Assembly (NCBI GenBank): GCA_025060635.1
Contig: JANXBN010000001.1
Span: forward strand, 124,001-188,000
DNA from: Candidatus Kryptonium sp.
GTDB lineage: Bacteria > Bacteroidota > Ignavibacteria > Kryptoniales > Kryptoniaceae
Length of the DNA stretch: 64,000 nt
Direction: 5' to 3'
A program made the translations under genes and the position numbers. Each line of letters starts with the position of its first letter. Within the stretch, counting starts at the first letter, position 1. This document shows, piece by piece, positions 9,286 through 18,670 of the stretch. The notes below the pieces were generated by a model that was not told the DNA's origin, made no database searches, and worked only from the letters and a program-made list of their open reading frames with translations.

Positions 9286-10558
9286 TTTTCTCTGGTTTTC
9301 TTTTCATATAGTTGAAACCTTCAAGATTAAAATTTGATTCCTTTCCAGCAACAAGTTCCTCTGGATAGTAAACGCCTTCAATCCCACCGACAATCTTTAT
9401 CCGGTGCATTTTACCATCCTTGAATTTAATCCACACGCTATCTCCACTTACGAAATTGACACCATTTGGCTTTCGTTCGTTTGCTTCATTCGTTTCAAAA
9501 ATATAATATAAACTCATCGCATTTTTTTCAACATAGAGCTCGTCAATTTCACCATCTCGGAATTTAATTCTCATCGTTTTTCCTTTTAATTGATTGAATC
9601 TTTCTGGATAAGCTGAGTCAGCTGGATCAATTGCGAATGCTGAACCGTAGATTAAAACTTCATCAAGTTTTCTGTCTTTTAACATAACAACTATTGAATC
9701 GCCAGAGATTTGACTGTTTTCATACCAAATAATTGGATTTCGCCACAAAATTATCAAATCCTTTTTATCGTAATAAAAAACATCCCCGCAAACCGCCGAT
9801 AGATTCCCGCGAACTATCATAACGCTATCGGTTGCGGAAAACATACTTACATTCGTATCTCTAAATGCTTCCATAAACTTGCCAACAACTATCAAAGTAT
9901 CAATTTCTCCATCGGAAGATGTGTCAATTTGGACAAGTTTCGGATTCGTTTTTATGACGCTGTATTTTGCACTATCGTAATTTTCAAAATAACCACCATA
10001 TATCGTTATGTTGTTTTCAAGATTTTTGATTACGACATTTCCAATTGCGATTGATTTTTTATCTGTTCTGTAGTGGAAAAGTTCATCAGCTGTTATGATT
10101 GTTGTGGAATCTATGAGTTTGACATTTGATTTGAAAATTGCAAGTTTCTTCTGGACATCATAATTGCCGTATTTAGCTTCAAGCATTGTCCTTCCATCTG
10201 TTAATTTCACATTGCCTTCGCAAATTGCGATCTTTTTATCCCCAAGATAAATCCCTTGATCCGCTTGGAGTTGGAGTGTGTCTTGTCTTACTCGGAGGTT
10301 TCCGTATGCCTCAACTCTGTTTTCGTCAACATATTGAATTGCTCTATCGCACCAAACATAGATGTTTTCATGTTTGAGTTGAACATTACCGATCAATTCT
10401 CTAACGGTTTTTGAGTCATATCGTCTGCCAATTAAGCTATCGGCGTGGATTAGCTGGATAAGTTTTTGCTGTGAAAAGATTTGGGTCGCTATCGTTAGAT
10501 TTATAAAAATTATCGCCGTATTTTTTAGAATTTTCAAAAACATCGCGGAAATAAACAT
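9254..10558 (-). CDS. OstA/LptA-like periplasmic LPS-transport protein
   Basis: I chose the ATG at 10558 because an AAGG lies about six bases upstream and it gives a good signal peptide ending near [13 protein letters not shown] at 10600 is the longest alternative. The mature part is a chain of short beta-strand repeats of the OstA fold, recognisable in [38 protein letters not shown] and [19 protein letters not shown]. LptA-type proteins bridge the periplasm for LPS; at about 430 residues this is the longer FCB-type version rather than the 180-residue proteobacterial one. Position directly upstream of lptB supports the role. LptC-like function is an alternative. Confidence 0.82.
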   Translation of the reverse strand: MFISAMFLKILKNTAIIFINLTIATQIFSQQKLIQLIHADSLIGRRYDSKTVRELIGNVQLKHENIYVWCDRAIQYVDENRVEAYGNLRVRQDTLQLQADQGIYLGDKKIAICEGNVKLTDGRTMLEAKYGNYDVQKKLAIFKSNVKLIDSTTIITADELFHYRTDKKSIAIGNVVIKNLENNITIYGGYFENYDSAKYSVIKTNPKLVQIDTSSDGEIDTLIVVGKFMEAFRDTNVSMFSATDSVMIVRGNLSAVCGDVFYYDKKDLIILWRNPIIWYENSQISGDSIVVMLKDRKLDEVLIYGSAFAIDPADSAYPERFNQLKGKTMRIKFRDGEIDELYVEKNAMSLYYIFETNEANERKPNGVNFVSGDSVWIKFKDGKMHRIKIVGGIEGVYYPEELVAGKESNFNLEGFNYMKRKPEKNAKLEIVWLK

Positions 10559-10657
10559 TGATTGCCTTATAAATTTGATCAAAAATTTCACAAATCGCAA
10601 AATTAAATTGCTTGCGAATAAAAGATATCAAAGTAGAACTCTAAATAAAAAACTTCC

Positions 10658-11830
10658 GTGCAGGAACTTGAGATTTTGATTGATGTTATAAGCTATCAGA
10701 GATTCAAAAATTTGTTTGAAGTAAATATGGCGGAGAAAAAGTCAATAGATAAAATTGAATCGGAACTGCAAAAGGGGGTAAACCTTGCTAAATGCAGAAA
10801 ATGTGGATGTATGAAGGAAACGCTTGAGTTGTTGTCAAATTCCCCTCAAATCGCAGGTTATGCCGATTTATTTAAGTGCGTTGAAAATTGGCTTTCTGAA
10901 ATGCAAGATATAGAATATCAGTGCCTTGGGTGCAAGTATTGTTATCCAGCGATAGCTATGAATATCTTTTATGAAACTTTTCCTGAAACGATATTACGCT
11001 CACCTGATCACATTGTTAATGTTCAAAATCAAACTTGGCCACCGATTCCTGGGGAATATTTTGCTTTTTGTGAAGGTCAAAATTGTCCCGTTGCAGTTTC
11101 AACGCTTTCTAATGCTGAACTTGCGGAAAAGATTGCCAGGATAAAACCATATGGACTTTGCATTGTTGGTAAAACGGAGACGGAAAATATAGGGATGGAG
11201 AAAGTCATCAAGAATATAATAACTAATACAACCATTCGGTTTCTTCTCTTGGTAGGTAAAGATTCGGCAGGACATTTTAGCGGGGAAACATTTATTGCGC
11301 TATGGAAAAATGGCGTTGATGAAAATATGAAAATAATAGGCTCTCCTGGAAAACATCCAGTATTAAGGAATGTAACTAAACACGAAGTTGAATCTTTTCG
11401 TAAACAAATCAAAATTGTAAATATGATCGGATGTGAGGATGAAAATAAAATTGTTGGGGAAATTGAGAAACTTTCCCGAGAAGTTAAAACTTGCGCTTGT
11501 AAATTTGGTTCTTGGAAAATAAATCGTGAAGAAATTTCCGCTGTTGAAGTTATCCAAGCTGAGGAACCTGAAAAAATTGAGATGGATAAAGCAGGATACT
11601 TCGTTATTATACCACAACTACACAGAAATATCATAGTGGTTGAGCACTACTCCTATAACAATGAACTTTTGCATGTAATTGAGGGAAAAGACGCAAGAAG
11701 TATTTATTGGACTATAATCAAAAATGGTTGGGTTACTCAACTTTCACATTCCGCATACCTTGGCAAGGAGCTTGCAAGAGCTGAACTTTCGCTTAAACTT
11801 GGTTTCAAATATATCCAAGATAAAGCTTGA
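10658..11830 (+). CDS. MtrA-like corrinoid-type protein with C-terminal DUF4346
   Basis: Residues about 140-260 resemble subunit A of archaeal tetrahydromethanopterin S-methyltransferase: CPVAVSTLSNAELAEKIA, then TETENIGMEKVIKNII, then LVGKDSAGHFSGETF. The His at 206 in this last motif sits where MtrA carries its cobalt-ligating His. In front lies a cysteine-rich segment (Cys 46, 49, 51, 74, 89, 92, 95) able to hold an Fe-S cluster or zinc. Residues about 290-390 fit DUF4346. No other Mtr subunit is nearby, and the function in bacteria is unknown to me. The start is GTG at 10658; an ATG at 10727 (residue 24) is an alternative. It ends directly against the convergent heptosyltransferase gene. 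Confidence 0.72.
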   Translation: MQELEILIDVISYQRFKNLFEVNMAEKKSIDKIESELQKGVNLAKCRKCGCMKETLELLSNSPQIAGYADLFKCVENWLSEMQDIEYQCLGCKYCYPAIAMNIFYETFPETILRSPDHIVNVQNQTWPPIPGEYFAFCEGQNCPVAVSTLSNAELAEKIARIKPYGLCIVGKTETENIGMEKVIKNIITNTTIRFLLLVGKDSAGHFSGETFIALWKNGVDENMKIIGSPGKHPVLRNVTKHEVESFRKQIKIVNMIGCEDENKIVGEIEKLSREVKTCACKFGSWKINREEISAVEVIQAEEPEKIEMDKAGYFVIIPQLHRNIIVVEHYSYNNELLHVIEGKDARSIYWTIIKNGWVTQLSHSAYLGKELARAELSLKLGFKYIQDKA

Positions 11831-12874
11831 TCAGGAACTAATTTTGTTTGCTTTTTTATTCTTTTCAATAAGTTTGAGAAATGCCTCGTAAACTGTTTCA
11901 ACGCTCAAATCCCTCATGCAAACATTTCCAATTGGACATTTTGTTAAGTTACAAGCGATGCATTCAAGGGATTCTTTTCTTATCCATAGATGTTTTTCGC
12001 CATATGGACCTTGTGCGTAAGGATTTGTTGGTCCGTAAATTCCAAGCGTTGGGGTTCCAACAGCAGTTGAAATATGCATTGGACCTGAATCATTGCTTAT
12101 TGTAAATGAGCACCTTTTTAAAATTGAAGCAAGCTGTTTCAAGCTTGTTTTTGGTGGGATTATGGGTTTTAAATTCATCATTGAATCTATTTTTTTAGCG
12201 TCTTCAAGTTCTTCAGCGTTGCCCCATAAAATCAAGATTTTCGCATTTAAATTTTTAGCTATCATATCACCGAGTTTTGCGAATTTTTCAAGCCCCCATC
12301 TTTTTGTTTCCCATGTCCCGCTTGGATTTATAGCAACGACCATTTCATTATTCAAATTATTTTCTTCCCAGAAATTTTTCGCAAAATTTTCAGATTCTTC
12401 GGAAAGTGGCATGTAAATTTTCTTATCAATGATCTCAAGACCTATAGATCTCAAGGCGTCAAGGTTGAACTCAACATTATGATGTACTTCTTTTCGTGGT
12501 TTAAGTTTGATATTATATGCATAGCCTCTGCCGCGAAATGCATAGCCGACTCGGTATTTCGCTCTAGTTATAAATGTCAGCAGGGCCGATCTCGGATTGC
12601 AGAAAAGGTCTATTACAAGGTCGTATTTTCTATTACTTAATTCCCAAAACTTTTTTAAGTCGTTTTTATGTCGTTCAAAGATTATAAGCTCGTCAACGAA
12701 TGGATTACCTTCAATAATTTCTCTTGATGGGGGTTCGGTTAAAAAGTCAATTTTTGCGTTCGGGAAATTGTGTCTCAGGTTTTTTAGGACAACTGTTGAT
12801 AAGAGAACATCGCCAATTGCGCGAAGTTTTATGACGAGAATTTTGTTAATTTTTTCCTTTTGAATTTGGAACAA
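11831..12874 (-). CDS. waaF: ADP-heptose:LPS heptosyltransferase family (GT9) glycosyltransferase
   Basis: The protein belongs to glycosyltransferase family 9, which transfers heptose from ADP-heptose to the LPS core. Visible signatures are ILVIKLRAIGDVLLSTVVL at the N-terminus, AINPSGTWETKRW in the middle, and FTISNDSGPMHISTAVGTPT followed by IYGPTNP near the C-terminus. A Cys cluster (CIACNLTKCPIGNVCM) near the end is common in this family. At 347 residues it has normal length. The start is a TTG at 12874; no ATG or GTG lies before the conserved region. An AAGGA just downstream precedes an in-frame ATT, so the true start is uncertain. The exact acceptor is inferred. Confidence 0.87.
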   Translation of the reverse strand: MFQIQKEKINKILVIKLRAIGDVLLSTVVLKNLRHNFPNAKIDFLTEPPSREIIEGNPFVDELIIFERHKNDLKKFWELSNRKYDLVIDLFCNPRSALLTFITRAKYRVGYAFRGRGYAYNIKLKPRKEVHHNVEFNLDALRSIGLEIIDKKIYMPLSEESENFAKNFWEENNLNNEMVVAINPSGTWETKRWGLEKFAKLGDMIAKNLNAKILILWGNAEELEDAKKIDSMMNLKPIIPPKTSLKQLASILKRCSFTISNDSGPMHISTAVGTPTLGIYGPTNPYAQGPYGEKHLWIRKESLECIACNLTKCPIGNVCMRDLSVETVYEAFLKLIEKNKKANKISS

Positions 12875-13026
12875 TTTTTATTTTTGCAAATTTGTTTTGA
12901 AATTTCAATTGTAAAAATCTTGCTTTGGCATAGTATTTTAAAAAAAGCGAGAAACTAATCCAAAGGAAGTTGCGTCAAAAAATTTTGAACAATTAATCTC
13001 ACATCAAAAACAAAAATAACGAAGCC

Positions 13027-16000
13027 ATGCTCAAGCGCGCACTTTTGTCAGTCCTTCTCATTTTATTCTTCACAACAGCAATTTTAGCTCAAGAAGAGGG
13101 TCGTCTCTTCAGATTTCCAGCAATTTATGATTCACAAATCGTTTTTAGCTATGCTGGGGACCTTTACATCGTATCTGCAAATGGCGGGATAGCCAGAAAG
13201 CTTACAAGCCATAAGGGTTATGAGATGTTTCCAAGATTTTCACCTGATGGGAAGTATATTGCATTTACAGCGCAATATGACGGAAACACGGAAGTTTATG
13301 TTATGCCGGCGGAAGGTGGGGTGCCAAGAAGATTAACCTATACCGCAACGCTTGAGCGTGACGATGTTTCAGACAGGATGGGTCCAAATAACATCGTTAT
13401 GTGCTGGACGCCCGATGGTAAGTATATCGTTTTCCGTTCAAGGATGAAAAACTGGAATGCTTTTCATGGAAAACTTTACAAAGTTTCGCTTGATGGTGAT
13501 ATACCTGAAGAATTACCGTTGCCAAGAGGTGGTTTCTGTTCATTTTCACCAGATGGCAAAAAACTTGCCTACAATCGCATATTCCGTGAATTCCGCACTT
13601 GGAAAAGATACCGAGGTGGGATGGCTGATGATATTTGGATTTATGATTTTGAGACAAAGAAAATAGAGAACATAACCAACAATCCTGCGCAAGATATCAT
13701 TCCGATGTGGTACGGTGATAAAATTTATTTTCTTTCGGAAAGAGATGGGAGAATGAATCTTTATGTTTACGATTTAAAAACGAAGCAAACGAGAAAGCTT
13801 ACGAACTTTAAGGACTATGATATCAAATTCCCATCCATCGGTAAAAACGCTATCGTTTTTGAATATGCCGGATACATTTACAAGTTTGATTTGAAAACGG
13901 AGAAAATTGAAAAAGTGCCGATCATCATAGCTGACGATATGGCGAATGGTCGTGGTGGAATAGTTAAAGTTGCAGAATTTATAAATGATTATGATATCTC
14001 GCCTGATGGGAAGAGGGCTTTATTTGTTGCGCGAGGAGATATTTTCACCGTTCCAGCGAAGGAAGGACAAACGAGAAACTTAACAAATACATCTGGAGTT
14101 CATGAGCGCGACGCTGTATGGTCGCCCGATGGAAAATACATTGCTTATATTTCTGACGCGTCTGGAGAGGATGAAATTTATATAATCCCACAGGATGGAA
14201 GCGGGAAACCAATTCAGTTAACTTCCGGAAGCGATACATATAAATATCGCATCGTTTGGTCGCCAGATGGTAAGAAAATAATGTGGTCTGATAGAAAATT
14301 GAGGTTAAGATATGTTGATGTTCAAACAAAGAGAATAAAAGATGTCGCCAAGGCAACCGCCGGAGAGATAAGACAATATTCATGGTCTCCGGACGGCAAA
14401 TGGATTGCATATGTAAAACCAGAAGAGGAAGGTCTTTCAAAGATTTATTTGTATTCGGTTGAAAAAGATGAATCGTATGAGGTTACCGATGGTTGGTATT
14501 CTTCATATAATCCTGTTTTCAGCTCTGATGGAAAGTATCTGATTTTTGTCTCCGATAGAGATTTCAATCCAATTTACGGTAGGACGGAGTTTAATCATGT
14601 TTATCAAGATATGGCACGAATTTATCTTATAACTCTTTCAAAAGCTGTTGAAAATCCATTTAAACCAACAAGCGATGAGGTTAAAGTAGCCGATGAAGCA
14701 AAGCCATCTGGTGGAGAGCAGCCGAAAAGAGAAACAGCACAAGAGAAGAAACCTGTTAATGTCGTTGTTGATCTTGATGGTATAAAAGATAGGATAATCG
14801 CTTTGCCAATTACACCTTCAAACTACACAAGGGTTGATTATGTTTCTGATAAAATTTATTACCTCAGAAGAGGGCTGAAAGATGAAAAAACATTGCTTTT
14901 TATGTATGATCTAAACGAGAAGAAAGAGACAGAAATAGGGCAGTTTGATAATTTCATAATTTCGTTTGATGGCAAGAAAATGCTTGTTGCTCGTGAGAGA
15001 ACATATGCAATTATTGATCTTCCAAAGTCAAGGGTTGATCTGAAAGATAGACTTGATCTCTCAGGGCTTGAGGTAAATCTTGATAGGCGTGCTGAATGGA
15101 CACAAATTTTCAATGAATGTTGGAGACAAATGCGTGACTTTTTCTATGATCCAAATCTTCATGGCGTTGATTGGGAAGGAGTTAAGAAGAAATATGAAGT
15201 TCTTTTACCATATGTTAATCATCGCGCTGATTTAACTTACATAATTGGTGAAATGATAGGTGAGCTTAACGCAGGGCATACTTATGTTGGCGGTGGTGAT
15301 TTACCGAAGATTGAAAAAACACAGGTTGGTTTGCTTGGAGCTGAACTTGAAAGGGATAAGAAATCGGGATATTATAGGATAAAGAAAATTTTGAAAGGTC
15401 AAAATTGGGATAAAAGTCTTCGCTCTCCATTGACAGAAGTTGGAGTGAATGTAAAAGAAGGTTATTATATCCTTGCCGTAAATGGAAAATCCGTTAAGGA
15501 AATGAAAAACATCTATGAATCTCTCGTCAACACTGTTGGGAAGCAGGTTAAGCTTCGTGTTAACTCACAACCAAAGGAAGAAGGAAGCTGGGAAATTACA
15601 GTTGTCCCAACTGGTGATGAGACGCGACTTTATTATTATAATTGGGTTCAAAGCAACATTGAAAAGGTTGATAAGGCAACAAATGGCAGAGTTGGTTATA
15701 TTCACATTCCAGACATGGGCGTGATGGGACTTAATGAGTTCGTGAAACATTTCTATCCACAGCTTAGAAAGAAAGCTTTGATAATTGATGTCAGGGGCAA
15801 TGGCGGAGGTAATGTCTCGCCGATGATAATTGAAAGGTTGAGAAGGGAAATTGCAATGGTGAGTGTTTCAAGATATATGAGTCCAACACCGAATCCGAGA
15901 GATATGCACTACGGACCGAAAATCTGCATAATTGACGAATATTCTGCTTCGGATGGAGATATATTCCCATACAGATTTAAAAAATATGGTCTTGGAAAAC

Positions 16001-16287
16001 TTGTTGGGAAGAGAACTTGGGGTGGTGTTATAGGGATAAGAGGAACATTGCCATTAGTTGATGGTGGATATTTGAATAAGCCAGAATTTGCGGTTTACGG
16101 TGCTGAAGGCGAAGGTTGGATAATTGAGGGATATGGGGTTGATCCAGATGTTTATGTTGATAACGATCCAGCGAAAGAATATGAAGGTATAGATGAACAG
16201 TTGAACAAAGCGATTGAGTTAATACTTGAAGAGTTAAAGACAAAAGAGAAAAAACTCCCACCAGTTCCACCATACCCGAAGAAGTAA
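13027..16287 (+). CDS. Exported Tricorn-type protease (peptidase S41 family)
   Basis: This is a 1086-residue Tricorn homologue. A signal peptide (ends near FFTTAILAQE) leads into beta-propeller repeats marked by SPDGKYIAFTAQYDGNTEVY, WSPDGKYIAYISDASGEDE and similar TolB/WD-like blades to about residue 550. The Tricorn C1 domain follows; the catalytic His is in GELNAGHTYVGGGD. Next come a PDZ domain and the S41 core domain, with the nucleophile in DEYSASDGDIFPYRF. Archaeal Tricorn is cytosolic and trims proteasome peptides; the signal peptide here points to a periplasmic or surface role in peptide breakdown. The gene is followed by a clear hairpin terminator. It opens a block whose other genes are unrelated in function. 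Confidence 0.93.
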   Translation: MLKRALLSVLLILFFTTAILAQEEGRLFRFPAIYDSQIVFSYAGDLYIVSANGGIARKLTSHKGYEMFPRFSPDGKYIAFTAQYDGNTEVYVMPAEGGVPRRLTYTATLERDDVSDRMGPNNIVMCWTPDGKYIVFRSRMKNWNAFHGKLYKVSLDGDIPEELPLPRGGFCSFSPDGKKLAYNRIFREFRTWKRYRGGMADDIWIYDFETKKIENITNNPAQDIIPMWYGDKIYFLSERDGRMNLYVYDLKTKQTRKLTNFKDYDIKFPSIGKNAIVFEYAGYIYKFDLKTEKIEKVPIIIADDMANGRGGIVKVAEFINDYDISPDGKRALFVARGDIFTVPAKEGQTRNLTNTSGVHERDAVWSPDGKYIAYISDASGEDEIYIIPQDGSGKPIQLTSGSDTYKYRIVWSPDGKKIMWSDRKLRLRYVDVQTKRIKDVAKATAGEIRQYSWSPDGKWIAYVKPEEEGLSKIYLYSVEKDESYEVTDGWYSSYNPVFSSDGKYLIFVSDRDFNPIYGRTEFNHVYQDMARIYLITLSKAVENPFKPTSDEVKVADEAKPSGGEQPKRETAQEKKPVNVVVDLDGIKDRIIALPITPSNYTRVDYVSDKIYYLRRGLKDEKTLLFMYDLNEKKETEIGQFDNFIISFDGKKMLVARERTYAIIDLPKSRVDLKDRLDLSGLEVNLDRRAEWTQIFNECWRQMRDFFYDPNLHGVDWEGVKKKYEVLLPYVNHRADLTYIIGEMIGELNAGHTYVGGGDLPKIEKTQVGLLGAELERDKKSGYYRIKKILKGQNWDKSLRSPLTEVGVNVKEGYYILAVNGKSVKEMKNIYESLVNTVGKQVKLRVNSQPKEEGSWEITVVPTGDETRLYYYNWVQSNIEKVDKATNGRVGYIHIPDMGVMGLNEFVKHFYPQLRKKALIIDVRGNGGGNVSPMIIERLRREIAMVSVSRYMSPTPNPRDMHYGPKICIIDEYSASDGDIFPYRFKKYGLGKLVGKRTWGGVIGIRGTLPLVDGGYLNKPEFAVYGAEGEGWIIEGYGVDPDVYVDNDPAKEYEGIDEQLNKAIELILEELKTKEKKLPPVPPYPKK

Positions 16288-16295
16288 AGCAAGAA

Positions 16296-16322
16296 GGGGC
16301 GAGCAAATCTCGCCCCTTTTTT
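16296..16322 (+). terminator. Rho-independent terminator after the Tricorn gene
   Basis: A perfect 8-bp stem (ggggcgag, 16296-16303, with ctcgcccc, 16309-16316) has a 5-base loop and is followed by six T residues. It lies 9 bases after the Tricorn stop codon and separates that gene from rtcA. Confidence 0.9.
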
Positions 16323-16395
16323 GTTTCAAATTTCGTAAAGAGCATTTTTTTGTTTATCTTTAATTAAGAACGAAAAAATTTTCCCATGCCCTAAA

Positions 16396-17469
16396 ATGGA
16401 GGAAGCGAAAGTTAGGACAAGCCAGCAAATAATTCAGATTGATGGTTCATATGGCGAGGGAGGTGGACAAGTGTTAAGAACATCACTTGCTCTTTCTGTT
16501 CTTTTTTTGAAGCCATTTGAAATAGTAAATATCAGAGCAAATAGACCAAACCCTGGAATACAGGCACAGCATCTTAAAGCAATTGAAGCATCAGCAGTTA
16601 TATCTGATGCGATCGTTGAAGGAGCTCAACTAAAATCAAGCTGGATAAGGTTTATCCCGAATAAAATTAAAAGTGGAAACTTCAGATTTGATATTGGCAC
16701 AGCTGGGGCAACATCGCTTGTTTTACAAACGCTTTATCTTCCTCTTTCATTTGCAAATGGAACATCAAGTTTAACAATCACTGGCGGAACCCATGTTTTA
16801 TGGAGTCCGACTTTTGATTACATTAAAAATTGCTGGATTTATTTTATGGAAGTTCTCGGTTTTAAAATCAAAGTTGAGTTAAAAAGGGCTGGTTTTTATC
16901 CTCATGGTGGAGGAGAAATAAGAGCATTGATAAATCCTATTGCTGAAATCAAACCATTAAATCTCATTGACAGGGGTAAATTACTCAAAATTCAAATCTA
17001 TTCCGCACACACTAACCTATCGGACGAAGTTGCGAAAAGACAGGCGAAAGCGGCAGAGAAAATTTTAAAAAGTTATGGCGAAGTAGAAACGATAATTGAC
17101 GAACTCGTGTCTTATTCAAAAAACACTACAATTGCGATAACAGGAATTTTTGAAAATTCAGTTTGCTGTTATACGAACCTTGGTGAGAAAGGTAAAAGGG
17201 CAGAGATAGTTGCTGAAGAGGCGTGTGAAAATTTTTTAAAATTTATCAATTCAGATTCAACTATTGATGAACATATGGCTGATCAAATTTTGCTTCCGCT
17301 TTCAATAGCAAATGGTGTTTCTGAGTTCACAACCCCGAAGATCACAGAACATCTCAAAACGAACATGGAAATAATCAAGAAGTTCGTTGATGTTGATTTC
17401 AAAATCAGCGAATATAAAAATTCATACAAAATTGAAGTAAAACCAAGCAAATTTAGCCGTGAAAGTTAG
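16396..17469 (+). CDS. rtcA: RNA 3'-terminal phosphate cyclase
   Basis: RtcA converts an RNA 3'-phosphate to a 2',3'-cyclic phosphate through AMP transfer to an active-site His. The N-terminal signature GSYGEGGGQVLRTSLALS is at about residues 17-34 and the family motif FDIGTAGATSLVLQTL near 97. FYPHGGGEIRA follows. The nucleophile His is in DEHMADQILLPLSIANG near residue 296. At 357 residues it has the usual length. Its stop overlaps the next gene by 11 bases, suggesting cotranscription with folP. Archease, usually linked to the RtcB ligase, is also in this window (62685-63101), but RtcB is not. Confidence 0.94.
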   Translation: MEEAKVRTSQQIIQIDGSYGEGGGQVLRTSLALSVLFLKPFEIVNIRANRPNPGIQAQHLKAIEASAVISDAIVEGAQLKSSWIRFIPNKIKSGNFRFDIGTAGATSLVLQTLYLPLSFANGTSSLTITGGTHVLWSPTFDYIKNCWIYFMEVLGFKIKVELKRAGFYPHGGGEIRALINPIAEIKPLNLIDRGKLLKIQIYSAHTNLSDEVAKRQAKAAEKILKSYGEVETIIDELVSYSKNTTIAITGIFENSVCCYTNLGEKGKRAEIVAEEACENFLKFINSDSTIDEHMADQILLPLSIANGVSEFTTPKITEHLKTNMEIIKKFVDVDFKISEYKNSYKIEVKPSKFSRES

Positions 17470-18670
17470 GGTTCTTAAGATGAATAGCGTTGATGAAGTG
17501 CTTGAGGAGATCTCAAGATTTGGTGAAGTTGAGTCTTTTCTTTCTTCTGAACCTAAACCTGAAAAATTTGTTTGTGTAAACCTGAAGATTGAAGAAATTG
17601 ATGAGGAAATTTCATCTCTCATCTCGCGCGAGGTGGCAAGATATCTTAACAGCGATGTCCTTGTTTCAAAACCTGATGAAAGCGGGAAAAGGAATTTGCT
17701 TGTTTCAATAAAACTTGAAAATCTTGAATATTTGAAGAACATCCTTGAAAACTTTTCCAGTGAAGGGCGGTTGCTTGCGGAGAAATTAACAAAAGCACTT
17801 AATTGTTTCTACTCTGATTTCGCTGTTTACAAATTTGGCGATAAAGAGTTTGATTTTTCAAAAAGAACTTACATAATGGGAGTTTTAAATGTCACGCCAG
17901 ATTCGTTTTCGGATGGAGGAAAGTATTTCACGGTTGATTCAGCCTTAGCACACGCAATGAAAATGATTGAAGATGGCGCTGATATAATTGATATTGGTGG
18001 AGAATCCACGCGTCCTGGTTCAGAACCAGTCTCAGTTGAAGAAGAATTAAGAAGAGTTATACCTGTAATCAAGGAAATAGTCAAAAGAAGCGATATTCCA
18101 ATTTCAATAGATACTTACAAAGCCGAGGTCGCAAGGCAAGCACTTGATAATGGAGCTGTGATCGTAAACGATATAAGCGGTTTAAAATTTGATGAAAAAA
18201 TGGCTGAAGTCGTCTCAAGTTATAAAGCAAGCGTTATAGTTATGCACATAAAAGGGACACCGAAAACAATGCAACAAAATCCATATTATGACGATGTTAT
18301 TTCGGAAATTTACGATTATCTAAATGAAAGTGTTAAGATAGCAAAAAGCGCAGGGATTGAACAAATAATTGTTGATCCAGGAATTGGCTTTGGGAAAAGA
18401 TTAGTTGATAACCTTGAGATAATAAGACGGCTTAGGGAATTTAAATCACTTGGTTATCCAGTTTTGATTGGTGTTTCAAGAAAATCCTTCATCGGACACA
18501 TTCTTAATCTGCCAGTTGATGAACGGCTTGAGGGAACCGCTGGAGCTGTTGCAATTTCAGTGTGGAATGGGGCAAACATTGTAAGAGTACATGATGTCAA
18601 AGAAATGGCAAGAGTTGTGAAAATTGTTGATGCGATAAAGCAAGTTATAATCAAACAAGGTCAGATTTGA
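17459..18670 (+). CDS. folP: Dihydropteroate synthase with N-terminal extension
   Basis: The enzyme joins p-aminobenzoate to dihydropterin pyrophosphate in folate synthesis. The catalytic TIM barrel starts near residue 137 with the first signature (MGVLNVTPDSFSDGGKY) and continues with IDIGGESTRPGSEPV, then VIVNDISGL and LIGVSRKSF. About 135 residues precede the barrel, more than in the minimal 270-residue enzyme, and I cannot assign them a function; similar extensions occur in other thermophiles. The start is a GTG at 17459 inside the end of rtcA. The TGATG overlap with cdaA indicates tight translational coupling. Confidence 0.93.
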   Translation: MKVRVLKMNSVDEVLEEISRFGEVESFLSSEPKPEKFVCVNLKIEEIDEEISSLISREVARYLNSDVLVSKPDESGKRNLLVSIKLENLEYLKNILENFSSEGRLLAEKLTKALNCFYSDFAVYKFGDKEFDFSKRTYIMGVLNVTPDSFSDGGKYFTVDSALAHAMKMIEDGADIIDIGGESTRPGSEPVSVEEELRRVIPVIKEIVKRSDIPISIDTYKAEVARQALDNGAVIVNDISGLKFDEKMAEVVSSYKASVIVMHIKGTPKTMQQNPYYDDVISEIYDYLNESVKIAKSAGIEQIIVDPGIGFGKRLVDNLEIIRRLREFKSLGYPVLIGVSRKSFIGHILNLPVDERLEGTAGAVAISVWNGANIVRVHDVKEMARVVKIVDAIKQVIIKQGQI

